NCBI GenBank assembly: GCA_040753875.1
Contig: JBFMDV010000020.1
Coordinates: 1-64,000 of the forward strand
Reading direction: 5' to 3'
Length of the DNA stretch: 64,000 nucleotides
DNA from: Candidatus Zixiibacteriota bacterium
GTDB lineage: Bacteria > Zixibacteria > MSB-5A5 > GN15 > FEB-12
The notes beneath the pieces were generated by a model. That model was not told where the DNA came from, did not search any database, and worked only from the letters and a program-made list of their open reading frames with translations. Below, piece after piece: positions 40,396 to 50,143 of the stretch; position 1 is the first letter of the stretch; the number at the start of each line of letters is the position of its first letter. A program made the position numbers and the translations under genes.

Positions 40396-41361
40396 ATGAA
40401 ATACATTAGGGTCATCGGAGCTATCATTTTGACTGTAATCATGCTGCGCATCGCACGCGAGACCTCACGCGGCCGTCCTGAGCTGGTCATCCGGAGTACG
40501 AACGGCATCACGCTCGAAATGTACACGGCCACCAAAGGACCGGAGAACGGCACCGCCAGAGTAAGTGTCAAGGTTGCTGCTGCGAACAGCTCGGACCTGA
40601 CCCCGGTTCTCCGCTTCGCCGAAGGCAATTCGACCACTGCGAGTGACTTGGCCCGGTATCAGTCCAGGGTGATGACACCGTTTGATTCCGCAGAGGGTGT
40701 CTACTCCATCGAGGTGAATGCAGGTACGCGCGGCGATAAGCTCCTCTATTTCGTTGAAGTCACGGATAACACCGACAATATCAAGGCACAGTTACTTCAA
40801 GACAATGGCGCACCATTTGAGATGAAATACATCGGCCGGGTCCCCTTGTTCGTGCTGGTCACGCATATCGGTCTGATGTTTGGCACCGTCTTCTGCGTTT
40901 CAATGGCATTTTTATATGCCTGGCGTCTCGTCGGGGGTAGCGCGGATGTACGACCGATGGCGATTCTCTTCGCCTTCGCCACGCTCTTCGCGTTCATCGG
41001 CGGCTATCCGTTTGGCTTCGCCATGAACTACTACGCTTTCAATGTCATCTGGGAAGGGGTGCCATTCGGCACCGATGCCACCGACAACAAGACACAGATC
41101 CTCCTGCTGTTTCTTCTATTCGTGACAGCTTCTACTGTAGGCTCACTCACCAATCGCAGGTTCGGGCGCGACCTCTTTACTCCCAAAACGGTCGGCTGTC
41201 TCGGTGTTGCCGCCTTTCTCCTGATGCTCGGCATCTATTTGATACCGCACTCCATACAGTTCTCGCCGGCCCTGACATATGCTGTCTGTTACAGCTTCAT
41301 TGCGGCATTGGCGTTGCTCTACCTCTTCAGTTATCTTCGGATGAAACGGAGCGAGGCGTGA
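40396..41361 (+). CDS. Unknown membrane protein between prfA and prmC
   Basis: 321 residues. One N-terminal membrane segment (VIGAIILTVIMLRIA) is followed by an outside beta-rich domain (about 25-148: LVIRSTNGITLEMYTATKGPENGTARVSVKVAA, EGVYSIEVNAGTRGDKLLYFVEVTDNTDN). About five helices follow (VPLFVLVTHIGLMFGTVFCVSMAF, MAILFAFATLFAFIGGYPFGFAMNYY, and others). The outside loop has PFGTDATDNKTQILL. The C-terminal part resembles membrane-bound protein domains found near cytochrome genes, but no heme ligand pair could be proven. No function is claimed. It is 14 bases after prfA and overlaps the prmC start (GTGA), so it belongs to the operon. Confidence 0.7.
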   Translation: MKYIRVIGAIILTVIMLRIARETSRGRPELVIRSTNGITLEMYTATKGPENGTARVSVKVAAANSSDLTPVLRFAEGNSTTASDLARYQSRVMTPFDSAEGVYSIEVNAGTRGDKLLYFVEVTDNTDNIKAQLLQDNGAPFEMKYIGRVPLFVLVTHIGLMFGTVFCVSMAFLYAWRLVGGSADVRPMAILFAFATLFAFIGGYPFGFAMNYYAFNVIWEGVPFGTDATDNKTQILLLFLLFVTASTVGSLTNRRFGRDLFTPKTVGCLGVAAFLLMLGIYLIPHSIQFSPALTYAVCYSFIAALALLYLFSYLRMKRSEA

Positions 41362-42221
41362 ACGTCCTGCTCCTCCGATTCATCACCGAAAAGGCTCGTG
41401 TGCTGGAAGCCGTCGGTATCAAGGCAGGTAAAGCCGAAGTCGAACTGATATTGTGCTACTTGCTGAACTGCGACCGGCTTCAGCTTTTTCTCAATGGCTA
41501 CTCCGCTCTCACCGATGACCTGCTTGAGCGCTTCGACGCCATATTAGAACGCCGGGCGACCCGCTACCCCCTTCAGTATATCTTGGGTGAATCCTGGTTC
41601 TACGGGAGGCGCTTCAGCGTCAATCCCGCGGTGATGGTTCCCACACCTGAGACGGAGCTTCTGTGCGAGGCGGCGATCGGTTATGCCCGACGACAGAAGT
41701 ACATACGCCCTCGCATTCTTGATATCGGCGTAGGTTCAGGAGTGATCTCCGTGACTCTGGCGAACGAACTGCCGAATTGCTCTGTTGTGGCCCTTGATCT
41801 CTCGCCCGATGCCATTGCCGTCGCGAGACAGAACGCCCTCATGCTTGGCGGTTCGGACCGGATCGAATTCCGCCATTCCGACTTCTTTGCCGCCGTGCAT
41901 GCTGACGAACGATTTGATCTCATCCTTTCCAATCCCCCGTATATCTCCGATGAAGAGTACAAGCATTTGCCCCCCGAAGTGATGGCGGACCCCAAGCTCG
42001 CGCTGACCTCCGGCGAAGAGGGGCTCAATGCCGTGAAGCAGATCCTGAAGGAAGCGCCCCTCTTTCTTGCCGGGCATGGCCGCCTCATGTTCGAAATAGG
42101 ATACAACCAGGCTGAGCGGGTGGCGCAATTGACCGAGCAAGATTCTCGCTTCAAATCGATCGTGATTCTCAAAGACCTCAACGATATTGACCGCGTGGTC
42201 ATGCTATCATGTGATGAGTGA
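41358..42221 (+). CDS. prmC: Release factor glutamine methyltransferase
   Basis: 287 residues. PrmC methylates the glutamine of the GGQ motif of RF1 and RF2 using SAM. It has the N-terminal helical domain (AEVELILCYLLNCDRLQLFL), the ILGESWFYGRRFSVNPAVMVPTPETELL segment, SAM motif RILDIGVGSGVISVTLA and the catalytic NPPY in LILSNPPYISDEEYKHLPPEV. Translation starts at GTG 41358, overlapping the previous stop. Pairing with prfA in one operon fits its role. Confidence 0.94.
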   Translation: MNVLLLRFITEKARVLEAVGIKAGKAEVELILCYLLNCDRLQLFLNGYSALTDDLLERFDAILERRATRYPLQYILGESWFYGRRFSVNPAVMVPTPETELLCEAAIGYARRQKYIRPRILDIGVGSGVISVTLANELPNCSVVALDLSPDAIAVARQNALMLGGSDRIEFRHSDFFAAVHADERFDLILSNPPYISDEEYKHLPPEVMADPKLALTSGEEGLNAVKQILKEAPLFLAGHGRLMFEIGYNQAERVAQLTEQDSRFKSIVILKDLNDIDRVVMLSCDE

Positions 42222-42224
42222 ATT

Positions 42225-42875
42225 ATGCCTGCTGAATCCCTCGCCGATCTGAAAAAACGCGCCGTTAAGATCGTGGCACTGTTGAAAAAGCAGTATCCTG
42301 ACGCCAAGTGCTCGCTGGATTTTGGCACACCGCATCAATTGATGGTCGCCACCATTCTGTCGGCACAATGTACCGACGAGCGAGTCAATATGGTCACTCC
42401 CGACCTTTTTGAAAAGTACCAGACAGTCGAGAATTTCGCCGGCGCCGAACTTGCCGACCTGGAGCAGATGGTCTACACCACCGGCTTTTTCAAGAACAAG
42501 GCCAAAGCTATCAAAGAATCGGCGCAGCAACTTATCGAGCGACATGGTGGCGTTATGCCACGCACGATTGATGAGTTGACCAAATTAAAAGGCGTCGGCC
42601 GCAAGACTGCCTCGGTGATTCTTGGCGCCGGATTTGGCTTGGCCGAGGGAATCGTGGTGGATACGCACGTCGGCCGCATCAGCCGCCTGCTCGGATTCAC
42701 GCGCAAGAATGACCCTGCCAAAATCGAACGCGAACTTATGAAGATAATCGCGGCTGAGGATTGGATCGCCTACTCACATCTACTGATCTACCACGGTCGC
42801 GCCACCTGTAAAGCCCGCACACCGGACTGCCCCAACTGTGTATTGAAAAAGTTGTGCCCGAGCGCCAAACTATGA
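42225..42875 (+). CDS. nth: Endonuclease III
   Basis: 216 residues. Nth removes oxidised pyrimidines from DNA and nicks the abasic site. The helix-hairpin-helix is LTKLKGVGRKTASVILG with the catalytic lysine in GVGRKTA. The catalytic aspartate is in VVDTHVGRISRLLG. The C terminus carries the 4Fe-4S loop CKARTPDCPNCVLKKLC. The family pattern VATILSAQCTDERVNMVTP is at the N terminus. It follows prmC by 3 bases and overlaps the YdeI-like gene as ATGA. Confidence 0.96.
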   Translation: MPAESLADLKKRAVKIVALLKKQYPDAKCSLDFGTPHQLMVATILSAQCTDERVNMVTPDLFEKYQTVENFAGAELADLEQMVYTTGFFKNKAKAIKESAQQLIERHGGVMPRTIDELTKLKGVGRKTASVILGAGFGLAEGIVVDTHVGRISRLLGFTRKNDPAKIERELMKIIAAEDWIAYSHLLIYHGRATCKARTPDCPNCVLKKLCPSAKL

Positions 42876-43444
42876 CCGATCAATATTACGCCAAATCCCG
42901 TGCTGCCTGGCGATCCTGGCTCAAGCACCACCACTGCACAAAAGAGGGTGTCTGGCTCGTTTTCTATAAGCGACACACCGATACACCTTGCGTCACCTAT
43001 GCCGAAGCGGTCGAAGAAGCCCTCTGCTTTGGCTGGATCGATTCTATTCTGAAACGTGTGGATAACGAAAAGTACATCCAACGATTTACCCCGCGCCGCC
43101 CCGGCAGCAAATGGTCTCTGCTGAACAAAAGCCGCGCCCACAAAATGATCGCCGAAAAGAAAATGACACCCGCTGGTCTGAGGGTGCTTGGGAATGCCCT
43201 TGATTCCGATGCGACGACGGCTGTCCCCTTGTATCGCACCGTGGGGGACACAGGGCCCGACGATCTCAAAGCCGCGTTAAAACGGAACAAAACTGCCTGG
43301 CGCAACTGGCAGTCTTTCGCACCGGGATACCGCCGCCGCTACGTCGTTTGGATCATCAGCGCCAAGCGACCGGAAACGCGCAGCGGCCGCATCGCCGAAG
43401 CTGTCTCCCTCATTGCACGCAATGTCAAGGGCCTGATGAAGTGA
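42872..43444 (+). CDS. YdeI/OmpD-associated family protein
   Basis: 190 residues. The family pattern is strong: AWRSWLKHHHCTKEGVWLVFYKRH, YAEAVEEALCFGWIDSILKRVDNEKYIQRFTPRRPGSKWSLLNK, then helices ending in RPETRSGRIAEAV. These YdeI-like proteins (bacteriocin-protection, DUF1905-related) are small cytosolic proteins of unclear mechanism. The ATG at 42872 overlaps the nth stop. Confidence 0.85.
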   Translation: MTDQYYAKSRAAWRSWLKHHHCTKEGVWLVFYKRHTDTPCVTYAEAVEEALCFGWIDSILKRVDNEKYIQRFTPRRPGSKWSLLNKSRAHKMIAEKKMTPAGLRVLGNALDSDATTAVPLYRTVGDTGPDDLKAALKRNKTAWRNWQSFAPGYRRRYVVWIISAKRPETRSGRIAEAVSLIARNVKGLMK

Positions 43445-43470
43445 TCCCAACACCGAGCCCGACACGCATG

Positions 43471-43498
43471 AAAAAGTCAGGCCCAATTCAGGCCTGAC
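43471..43498 (-). terminator. Intrinsic terminator of the class II aldolase gene
   Basis: GTCAGGCC (43476-43483) pairs with GGCCTGAC (43491-43498) around a 7-base loop. On the minus strand five T residues follow (43475-43471). It lies in the 77 bases between two convergent genes and could also stop the plus-strand operon, though no T tract follows on that strand. Confidence 0.85.
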
Positions 43499-43521
43499 TC
43501 CACTCTCGATTACGAAATTCC

Positions 43522-44553
43522 CTACCCCTTGTACAGCGTCTTCCCGTCAGACTTCAGGTCCTTGCACCCTTGTGACACTCTCTTCGCCATGTTCTTTTCA
43601 GCTTCTTTCAGATACGACCTCGGGTCGAACTTCTTCTTGTCAGCCACCTCATCCTTGGTATGAAGCAGGACCTTCCGGTTCTCGTCCACATGCTTCACTA
43701 TTGCCTCGGTGAACCAGTATTGCGTATCGGTGTCGATGTTCATCTTCACCACGCCGTACTCCAACGTCTCATGAATGTCCGAAAGCTCGGAACCTGAACC
43801 GCCGTGAAATACCAGGTCAAAGTATGCCTTCGGCCCGAACTGCTTCACTACCGCATCCTGCCCCTCTTTCAGAATCTTTGGCTTGAGCACTACGTTCCCT
43901 GGTTTGTAAATGCCATGCACGTTGCCGAATGTCGCCGCCAGCATATACCGCCCTCCTATCGGGCTGAGCGCTTTGTACACTTCAACCATATCCTCCGGCG
44001 TCGTGTACAGTTTGGCTTTTGGAGCGCCCGACGTGTCCACACCGTCTTCCTCACCGCCGACCACGCCGATCTCCACTTCGAGAATAATCTGGTTCTCTTT
44101 ACACATCTTGAGCAGCTCGACCGACTTGGCCAGATTCTCTTTGGTCGGCCAGGAACTGCCGTCGAACATATGCGACTGGAACAGGTTCCCCTGCCCTGCC
44201 GCGCGGCGGCGTGCGGTCTCCTTAATCAACGGCACCATGAACTTGTCCAGTTTCTCCGGTGCGCAGTGGTCGGTATGCAAGGCTACATAGATATTGTACT
44301 TTGCCGCCATCCGATGCACATGCTCGGCGAGCGTAATCGCTCCCATTACCGTATCCTTTACCGCGGTGCCGGATGCGAACTCGCCACCGCCGGTCGAGAC
44401 CTGAATAATTCCATCGGAGCCTACATCGGCGAATCCCTTCAACGCAGCGTTGCAGGTCTCGGTCGAGGTTACATTGATGGCCGGGTAGGCGTAGCCTCCG
44501 GCCTGAGCGGCATCGAGCATCTTCGCATAAATCTCGGGTGTGACAACTGGCAT
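43522..44553 (-). CDS. fbaA: Class II fructose-bisphosphate aldolase
   Basis: 343 residues, close to the E. coli class IIA length. The enzyme joins or cleaves dihydroxyacetone phosphate and glyceraldehyde 3-phosphate using zinc. Key segments are GYAYPAINVTSTET, YVALHTDHCAPEKLDKFM with zinc and proton-transfer residues, QSHMFDGSSWPTKEN, YFDLVFHGGSGSELSD, GVVKMNIDTDTQYWFTEAI and FDPRSYLKEAEKNM. The ATG at 44553 follows GAGGAGAG. It is a single gene with a terminator. Confidence 0.95.
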   Translation of the reverse strand: MPVVTPEIYAKMLDAAQAGGYAYPAINVTSTETCNAALKGFADVGSDGIIQVSTGGGEFASGTAVKDTVMGAITLAEHVHRMAAKYNIYVALHTDHCAPEKLDKFMVPLIKETARRRAAGQGNLFQSHMFDGSSWPTKENLAKSVELLKMCKENQIILEVEIGVVGGEEDGVDTSGAPKAKLYTTPEDMVEVYKALSPIGGRYMLAATFGNVHGIYKPGNVVLKPKILKEGQDAVVKQFGPKAYFDLVFHGGSGSELSDIHETLEYGVVKMNIDTDTQYWFTEAIVKHVDENRKVLLHTKDEVADKKKFDPRSYLKEAEKNMAKRVSQGCKDLKSDGKTLYKG

Positions 44554-44834
44554 AGTATCTCTCCTCGCTACATCGTGCGGGCGCCGGGTGCCCCGCCGTA
44601 TCTCTTCTCTTAAAACTGGTCAAAAGGTTACGTGAACTGCCTCCAAAGTCAAGCATTGTAACAGACCCGCAAAGGACCGCTTTGGGCTTGACTTGACACT
44701 CCCTTGAGATTTATTGGCGGAAAATGCACTCCGACCCGTCACCAAGGTCGTGGATATCTGTAACGATGTTCGCGTATATCCGCCATCCGTCGATTCGCGA
44801 CAAGCAAAACATATACTATTGTAAGGAGAGTACT

Positions 44835-46445
44835 ATGCGCCTTCGAGTGATTCTTGCGCTCCTGACAGCACTACCGGCAATATTCGCGATGCAGACAGTC
44901 GCCGCTCCGGGAGATACCCTCAGGTCGATTGCGACTCCTTCCGGCTACACACAGGGGCTGGCCTTCGACGGCAAGCACCTCTGGTCTTGTGACCGCCGCA
45001 ACGATCAGCTCTATCAAATCGATCCGAAAGACGGCCACGTAGTCGATTCGCTGTCGACACCGGGCTATGCCCCAACCGCCATTGCATGGGACGGGAAACG
45101 GATCTGGTGCGCCGATGCCGAGACATCACTGCTCTACGCAGTCAATCCAACGACGCGTTTGACCGAATGGACCATCAGCTCTCCGGTGGAACAGCCGGAA
45201 GGGCTTGCCTGGGACGGCGCCTATCTGTGGGTCGCTGATATGGCCGCTGACAAGCTCCATAAGATCGACCCGTCCGACGGCACTACCATTGTCTCCATCC
45301 CCTCTCCAACTGCGAACAGTTCCGATCTGACTTTCTACTCACGTTATCTCTGGGCGGTCGATCACTTTCGTGACGAGATCTATATGCTTACGCCGGACCG
45401 GGGCGACGTTGTGATCACACTTTCTTCACCCGGCAAATACCCAAGCGGGCTCGCTTTCGACCGCAAGAACCTGTGGGTGGTCGACTATCAGTCAGATCGT
45501 ATCCACCAACTGGTGGTCGACGACGGCGTCCCGTTCGCCAGGCGGGAAAGCCGCAAAGCGTCAATCGAATTCGTGCATCAGGTACGAAATTTCGGACCGG
45601 ACAGTGTCACCACCCTGCACACGTATCTGGCGATACCACACGACCTTGATTTTCAACAGTTGCTCGGAAAGATCCAATATGACCCCCAGCCGACTGATAT
45701 AGTGAAAGACAAATGGGGACAGGAGGTGGCGCGCTTTGATTTCGCAAATCTCGGCGCCGGTGCCCAGCCGTCAGTGACCATGAGGGTCAATGCCGAGCTC
45801 TTCCGTGTCCGCTATTTTGTTTTTCCCGACAAAGTGGGAAAACTCGAAGATATCCCCGCCGATATCCGCTCGAAATACCTGGCCGATGACATCAAATTCT
45901 CCGATACGAGCCTCACCATTCAGGAGGCGCTCAAAGCGGCAGTCGGCAGCGAGACCAATCCGTATTGGATCGGTCGCCGCATCTTCAACTATCTCATCGA
46001 GCATCTCGAATACGAGCGTGTGGGAGGCTGGAACACCGCCCCCGCCGTTCTCGAAAGAGGCAACGGCTCGTGCAGTGAATACAGTTTCGTGTATATCGCC
46101 ATGTGTCGCGCCGCCGGATTGCCTGCCCGATATGTCGGCTCGGTGGTACACCGGGGCGAAGATGCCTGCTGGGACGACGTCTTCCATCGCTGGGTCGAGA
46201 TATATCTGCCGAAATACGGTTGGATCCCGGTAGATCCGTCGGGCGGCGATTCTCCGTGGCCGCAAGCCCGCGCCAACAGCTTCGGTTATCTCGACAACCG
46301 CTTTCTGATCACCACCATCGGTGGAGGCGGTTCCGAGTTCCTCGAATGGAGCTACAACGCCAACGAACGTTGGGTCTCCAAAGGGAAATGCAAGATTGTC
46401 GTAGAGTCATTCGCCGAGTGGACACCGGGAGAGACGACCAAATAA
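44835..46445 (+). CDS. Secreted beta-propeller protein with transglutaminase-like domain
   Basis: 536 residues. The ATG at 44835 follows AAGGAG and starts a signal peptide (MRLRVILALLTALPAIFAMQTVAA). Residues about 25-265 are five or six propeller blades with the recurring GLAFDGKHLWSCDRRNDQLYQIDP/GLAWDGAYLWVADMAADKLHKIDP pattern. A transglutaminase-like domain follows with the full triad: C413 in GNGSCSEYS, H451 in VFHRWVEI and D467 in PVDPSGGD. A YIAMCRAAGLPARYVGSV segment sits between them. Such domains act as cysteine proteases or cross-linkers at the cell surface. The propeller probably binds the substrate. Confidence 0.85.
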   Translation: MRLRVILALLTALPAIFAMQTVAAPGDTLRSIATPSGYTQGLAFDGKHLWSCDRRNDQLYQIDPKDGHVVDSLSTPGYAPTAIAWDGKRIWCADAETSLLYAVNPTTRLTEWTISSPVEQPEGLAWDGAYLWVADMAADKLHKIDPSDGTTIVSIPSPTANSSDLTFYSRYLWAVDHFRDEIYMLTPDRGDVVITLSSPGKYPSGLAFDRKNLWVVDYQSDRIHQLVVDDGVPFARRESRKASIEFVHQVRNFGPDSVTTLHTYLAIPHDLDFQQLLGKIQYDPQPTDIVKDKWGQEVARFDFANLGAGAQPSVTMRVNAELFRVRYFVFPDKVGKLEDIPADIRSKYLADDIKFSDTSLTIQEALKAAVGSETNPYWIGRRIFNYLIEHLEYERVGGWNTAPAVLERGNGSCSEYSFVYIAMCRAAGLPARYVGSVVHRGEDACWDDVFHRWVEIYLPKYGWIPVDPSGGDSPWPQARANSFGYLDNRFLITTIGGGGSEFLEWSYNANERWVSKGKCKIVVESFAEWTPGETTK

Positions 46446-46458
46446 GGAGATTGGCCGC

Positions 46459-47274
46459 TTACGACCAGGCATCGCCGGAAAGTTTGATCTCCTGGAGTGC
46501 TTCGTGAGCGATCGATTCAGAAATACCAAAGTGCCGCCGTATGGCACTACATAACTCACTCTTGTCCTTCGCACGGCTCACGGTTGCCTTACCACCGGTG
46601 TACTCGGTCACCGTGTAATTGCAGATGACAACCGATCGTTCGTGCGCAAAGCGCGTCAACAGTAATGCATTCATGAACGTGGCGCTCTCCCGGTATGAAT
46701 CGACAATGGCTGGTGCGAAATAGCTGATTTCACGAGGCGTCGGCTTCACCAAATAACCATGAAGCAGTTCTCCCTTTCGATACAGATCCATCCGTGATCG
46801 GTCCTCGATGTCACGCGGTCGAAGTACGTATCTGTCCGTTCCAAACTCCACTTCGAAGTCAGATTCCGAATCCGCAGGCATGGGATCGAGGAATGGCGCA
46901 GCGTAACCCACATCTACAAAATATTCACATCCCTCCAGCTTCACCCGGATTACAATGTGAACGTCCGGATTCTGCATGTCCGCCCCGTTCAGGCAGGCTT
47001 CAAATCCGAGATGACGGAGCAGAAGGCAGAGATAGTGGTTGTTTGAATAGCAGGTCCCGCCGAAATGATGGCGCTTCATTCCGTCGATGAATTTCTCAAA
47101 GTCGGGAATACCTTTTACCCCGTCTCTTTTCAGATAGAGAAGTTTGGAGATATTCTCAAACGGAACGCGATACTGATGAGCGCGGACGAGCCGGGTAAGA
47201 TAATTCCGGTTCGGCGGCTCCTTCGACAAACCGAGTACAGAGAGATATGTTCCAAACAGCCCGGTGTCGCTCAT
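46459..47274 (-). CDS. Arylamine N-acetyltransferase family protein
   Basis: 271 residues. NATs transfer an acetyl group from acetyl-CoA through a cysteine. The triad is visible: C75 in FGGTCYSNNH, H106 in PDVHIVIRV and D121 in FVDVGYAAPF. The N-terminal phrase RAHQYRVPFENISKLL matches the family. The usual RGGxCxE becomes FGGTCYS, as in the divergent group found in other environmental bacteria. The physiological substrate is unknown. GTG 47280 is an alternative start. It converges with the transglutaminase gene (13 bases) and follows acnA on the complementary side with 27 bases between. Confidence 0.85.
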   Translation of the reverse strand: MSDTGLFGTYLSVLGLSKEPPNRNYLTRLVRAHQYRVPFENISKLLYLKRDGVKGIPDFEKFIDGMKRHHFGGTCYSNNHYLCLLLRHLGFEACLNGADMQNPDVHIVIRVKLEGCEYFVDVGYAAPFLDPMPADSESDFEVEFGTDRYVLRPRDIEDRSRMDLYRKGELLHGYLVKPTPREISYFAPAIVDSYRESATFMNALLLTRFAHERSVVICNYTVTEYTGGKATVSRAKDKSELCSAIRRHFGISESIAHEALQEIKLSGDAWS

Positions 47275-47301
47275 GGTCACGAAGAGAATAAGTGACTTTC
47301 C

Positions 47302-49983
47302 TTATTTCTTCTTCAGCATCTGCCGGAGCACCATCGGTAGTACGCCGCCGTGGCGATAATACTCTACCTCAATCTGCGTGTCGATTCTGGCGACGGCATG
47401 GAACACTTTCTCGCCGTTTTTCGACAGCGCCCGCACTTTGATCCGCTGGTGTGGCTTGATCTTGTTCGACAACCCTTCAATCGTGAACAACTCCTCGCCC
47501 GTCAAGCCCAGCGTTTCTCGCGATTCTCCATCGAGAAACTGAAGCGGTAAAACCCCCATGCCGACCAGGTTGGAACGATGGATCCTCTCGTACGTTTGCG
47601 CGATTACTGCCTTCACACCCAAAAGCAGCGTCCCTTTCGCCGCCCAGTCGCGCGATGACCCCATACCGTAGTCCTTGCCGGCCAGAATGACCAGTGGCGT
47701 GTTCTCCGCCCGGTATTTCATGGCGGCATCATAGATGGACATTCGCTCGCCGCTCGGGAAATGAACCGTTACGCCCCCCTCCGATCCCGGCACCAGCAGG
47801 TTGCGAAGACGGATATTCGCGAAAGTCCCGCGTGTCATCACCCGGTCGTTTCCGCGCCGAGACCCGTAACTGTTGAAATCCGCGAATTGAACGCCGTGTT
47901 CGAGAAGATACCGCCCCGCCGGGGAATCCGCTTTGATCGACCCAGCCGGCGATATGTGATCGGTGGTAATGGAATCACCGACCATGCCCAGAACGCGAGC
48001 ATCGCGAACCGGTTCGACATCTCCCGGCTCATTGGTCATGCTCAGGAAAAACGGCGGCTCCTGGATATAGGTCGAGTTTTCATCCCAGGCATACAAATCA
48101 CTGGATTTCCCCGAGATGGCATTCCAGGTCGGGTTGCCGTCGAACACCGAACCGTACTCTCTTGTGAACATTTCTGGTTTGACGAATTTTGTGATGGCAT
48201 CAGCCACCTCTCGCTGGGTCGGCCAGATATCTTTCAAATAGACCGGCTGACCCGATTTATCCTTTCCAATCGGCTCGGTCACAAGATCGATGTCCACCGT
48301 GCCTGCGAGCGCATACGCCACCACCAACGGCGGCGAGGCCAGATAGTTTGCTTTCGTCAGCGGGTTGATACGTCCTTCGAAATTCCGATTGCCCGATAGC
48401 ACTGCCGCAGCCACGAGATTCCCTTCGTTGATGGCGGTCGCCACCGGCTCCGGAAGCGGGCCGGAATTACCAATGCAGGTCGTGCAGCCGTACCCTACGT
48501 TGTGAAATCCCAGTTTCTCCAGATACGGCAAGAGACCGGATTGCTCCAGATATCTCATCACCACCCGCGACCCGGGCGCCAGTGATGACTTCACGTAGGG
48601 CCTGGTGGTCAGGCCGCGTTCCACTGCTTTTTTTGCCAGAAGTCCCGATGCGAGGAGCACTGCCGGGTCCGATGTATTCGTACAGGAGGTGATAGCCGCT
48701 ATGACAACGGCGCCGTGCCCAATCTCCGCGTTGTACCCATTGCGGACTGCCACACGTTTATTGCGGTCAACCGCCGCCAGATCGAACCCGCGCTCGGCCG
48801 GCGGTTTACCCAATGCCGAGCGGAATTCCTGTTTCACGTGTGAGAGCGCGACACGATCCTGCGGGCGTTTTGGTCCAGCAAGCGAGGATTCCACGGTCGA
48901 GATATCCAGTTCGATAATATCGGTGAATTCCGGCGCCAACGCCCCCTTCTCGCGGAACAGCCCCTGTTCCTTCGTATACCGTTCGACCAACTCAATCTCC
49001 TCCAGCGACCGACCGGTGAGCTTCAGATAATCAAGAGTGGCGTTATCTACCGGGAAGAACCCCATGGTCGCACCGTATTCCGGCGCCATGTTTGCCACCA
49101 TTGCTTTGGTCGGCAGTGAAAGCGTGTCGAGCGCGGGTCCGCAGAACTCCACGAATTTGTTGACCACGCCTTTTTTGCGAAGGATCTGTGTCACAGTCAG
49201 AACCAGATCGGTGCCGGTCACGCCTTCCGAAAGCTCGCCGGTCAATTTGAAACCAATCACCTCCGGCGTGAGCATATAGAGCGGCTGCCCCAGCATGACC
49301 GCCTCGGCCTCAATTCCTCCCACGCCCCATCCCAGCACGCCGAGACCGTTGATCATAACAGTGTGACTGTCGGTCCCCACCAGCGTATCCGGAAACGCCA
49401 CATGATCCACCACCATGACCACCTTGGCGAGATACTCGAGGTTCACCTGGTGAATGATTCCGGTCGCGGGCGGCACGACCCGGAAATTATCGAACGCGCG
49501 CTGTCCCCAATGAAGAAACTCATATCGCTCCCTGTTTCGCTCGAACTCCTTCTCCATGTTTATGGAAAGCGCATCGGAACTCGCAAACGCATCCACCTGC
49601 ACCGAGTGATCCACAACCAGATCGACCGGCACGAGTGGATTGATCTTCTTGGGATTCCCGCCCAGTCGTTTCATCGCCGAGCGCATCGCCGCCAGGTCCA
49701 CCACCGCCGGGACTCCCGTAAAATCCTGAAGCACCACACGAGCAGGTTTGAACGGTATCTCCAATTGCCCCACTTTCCTGGGATCATACCCGGCCAGCTT
49801 CTTGACGTCCGCTTCCGTTATGATTTTGTCGTCACAGTGGCGGAGTACCGATTCCAGAAGTATGCGAATGGAATACGGCAGCCGGTCGATACGGCCGAAT
49901 TTCTGCAGTTTGTCCAGACGAAAGATTTTGTATTTCTGTGAACTGGTCTTTAGTTCGGTGTAAGCTCCAAAGTGGTCTTTCAC
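47302..49983 (-). CDS. acnA: Aconitate hydratase (AcnA/IRP1 type)
   Basis: 893 residues. Aconitase interconverts citrate and isocitrate in the TCA cycle. The three iron-sulfur cysteines are in [11 protein letters not shown] and [14 protein letters not shown]. The N-terminal phrases [31 protein letters not shown] and [29 protein letters not shown], and the swivelling domain with [46 protein letters not shown], identify the AcnA/IRP1 branch. Translation starts at GTG 49983 after TGGAGGA. A strong promoter lies upstream, divergent from ispE. Confidence 0.97.
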   Translation of the reverse strand: MKDHFGAYTELKTSSQKYKIFRLDKLQKFGRIDRLPYSIRILLESVLRHCDDKIITEADVKKLAGYDPRKVGQLEIPFKPARVVLQDFTGVPAVVDLAAMRSAMKRLGGNPKKINPLVPVDLVVDHSVQVDAFASSDALSINMEKEFERNRERYEFLHWGQRAFDNFRVVPPATGIIHQVNLEYLAKVVMVVDHVAFPDTLVGTDSHTVMINGLGVLGWGVGGIEAEAVMLGQPLYMLTPEVIGFKLTGELSEGVTGTDLVLTVTQILRKKGVVNKFVEFCGPALDTLSLPTKAMVANMAPEYGATMGFFPVDNATLDYLKLTGRSLEEIELVERYTKEQGLFREKGALAPEFTDIIELDISTVESSLAGPKRPQDRVALSHVKQEFRSALGKPPAERGFDLAAVDRNKRVAVRNGYNAEIGHGAVVIAAITSCTNTSDPAVLLASGLLAKKAVERGLTTRPYVKSSLAPGSRVVMRYLEQSGLLPYLEKLGFHNVGYGCTTCIGNSGPLPEPVATAINEGNLVAAAVLSGNRNFEGRINPLTKANYLASPPLVVAYALAGTVDIDLVTEPIGKDKSGQPVYLKDIWPTQREVADAITKFVKPEMFTREYGSVFDGNPTWNAISGKSSDLYAWDENSTYIQEPPFFLSMTNEPGDVEPVRDARVLGMVGDSITTDHISPAGSIKADSPAGRYLLEHGVQFADFNSYGSRRGNDRVMTRGTFANIRLRNLLVPGSEGGVTVHFPSGERMSIYDAAMKYRAENTPLVILAGKDYGMGSSRDWAAKGTLLLGVKAVIAQTYERIHRSNLVGMGVLPLQFLDGESRETLGLTGEELFTIEGLSNKIKPHQRIKVRALSKNGEKVFHAVARIDTQIEVEYYRHGGVLPMVLRQMLKKK

Positions 49984-50025
49984 AAGTATCCTCCAGCGCT
50001 GAAATTCAGATCATCAACGCTTGCA

Positions 50026-50054
50026 AGTATACATCAGATAATACGTGATGACAA
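50026..50054 (-). promoter_or_regulatory. Sigma-70 promoter of acnA
   Basis: On the minus strand TTGTCA (50054-50049) and TATACT (50031-50026) are separated by 17 bases; each matches five of six consensus positions. The leader would be about 35 bases and contains the GGAGGA site. Confidence 0.72.
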
Positions 50055-50143
50055 GGTTTTGGGGCTGCTGCGAGGAAAGGTTGACCGCCGAGTCCTGGAA
50101 GCTATATTGTCGTGCCCGACAACCGGCGAGAACTTGGAAGACG

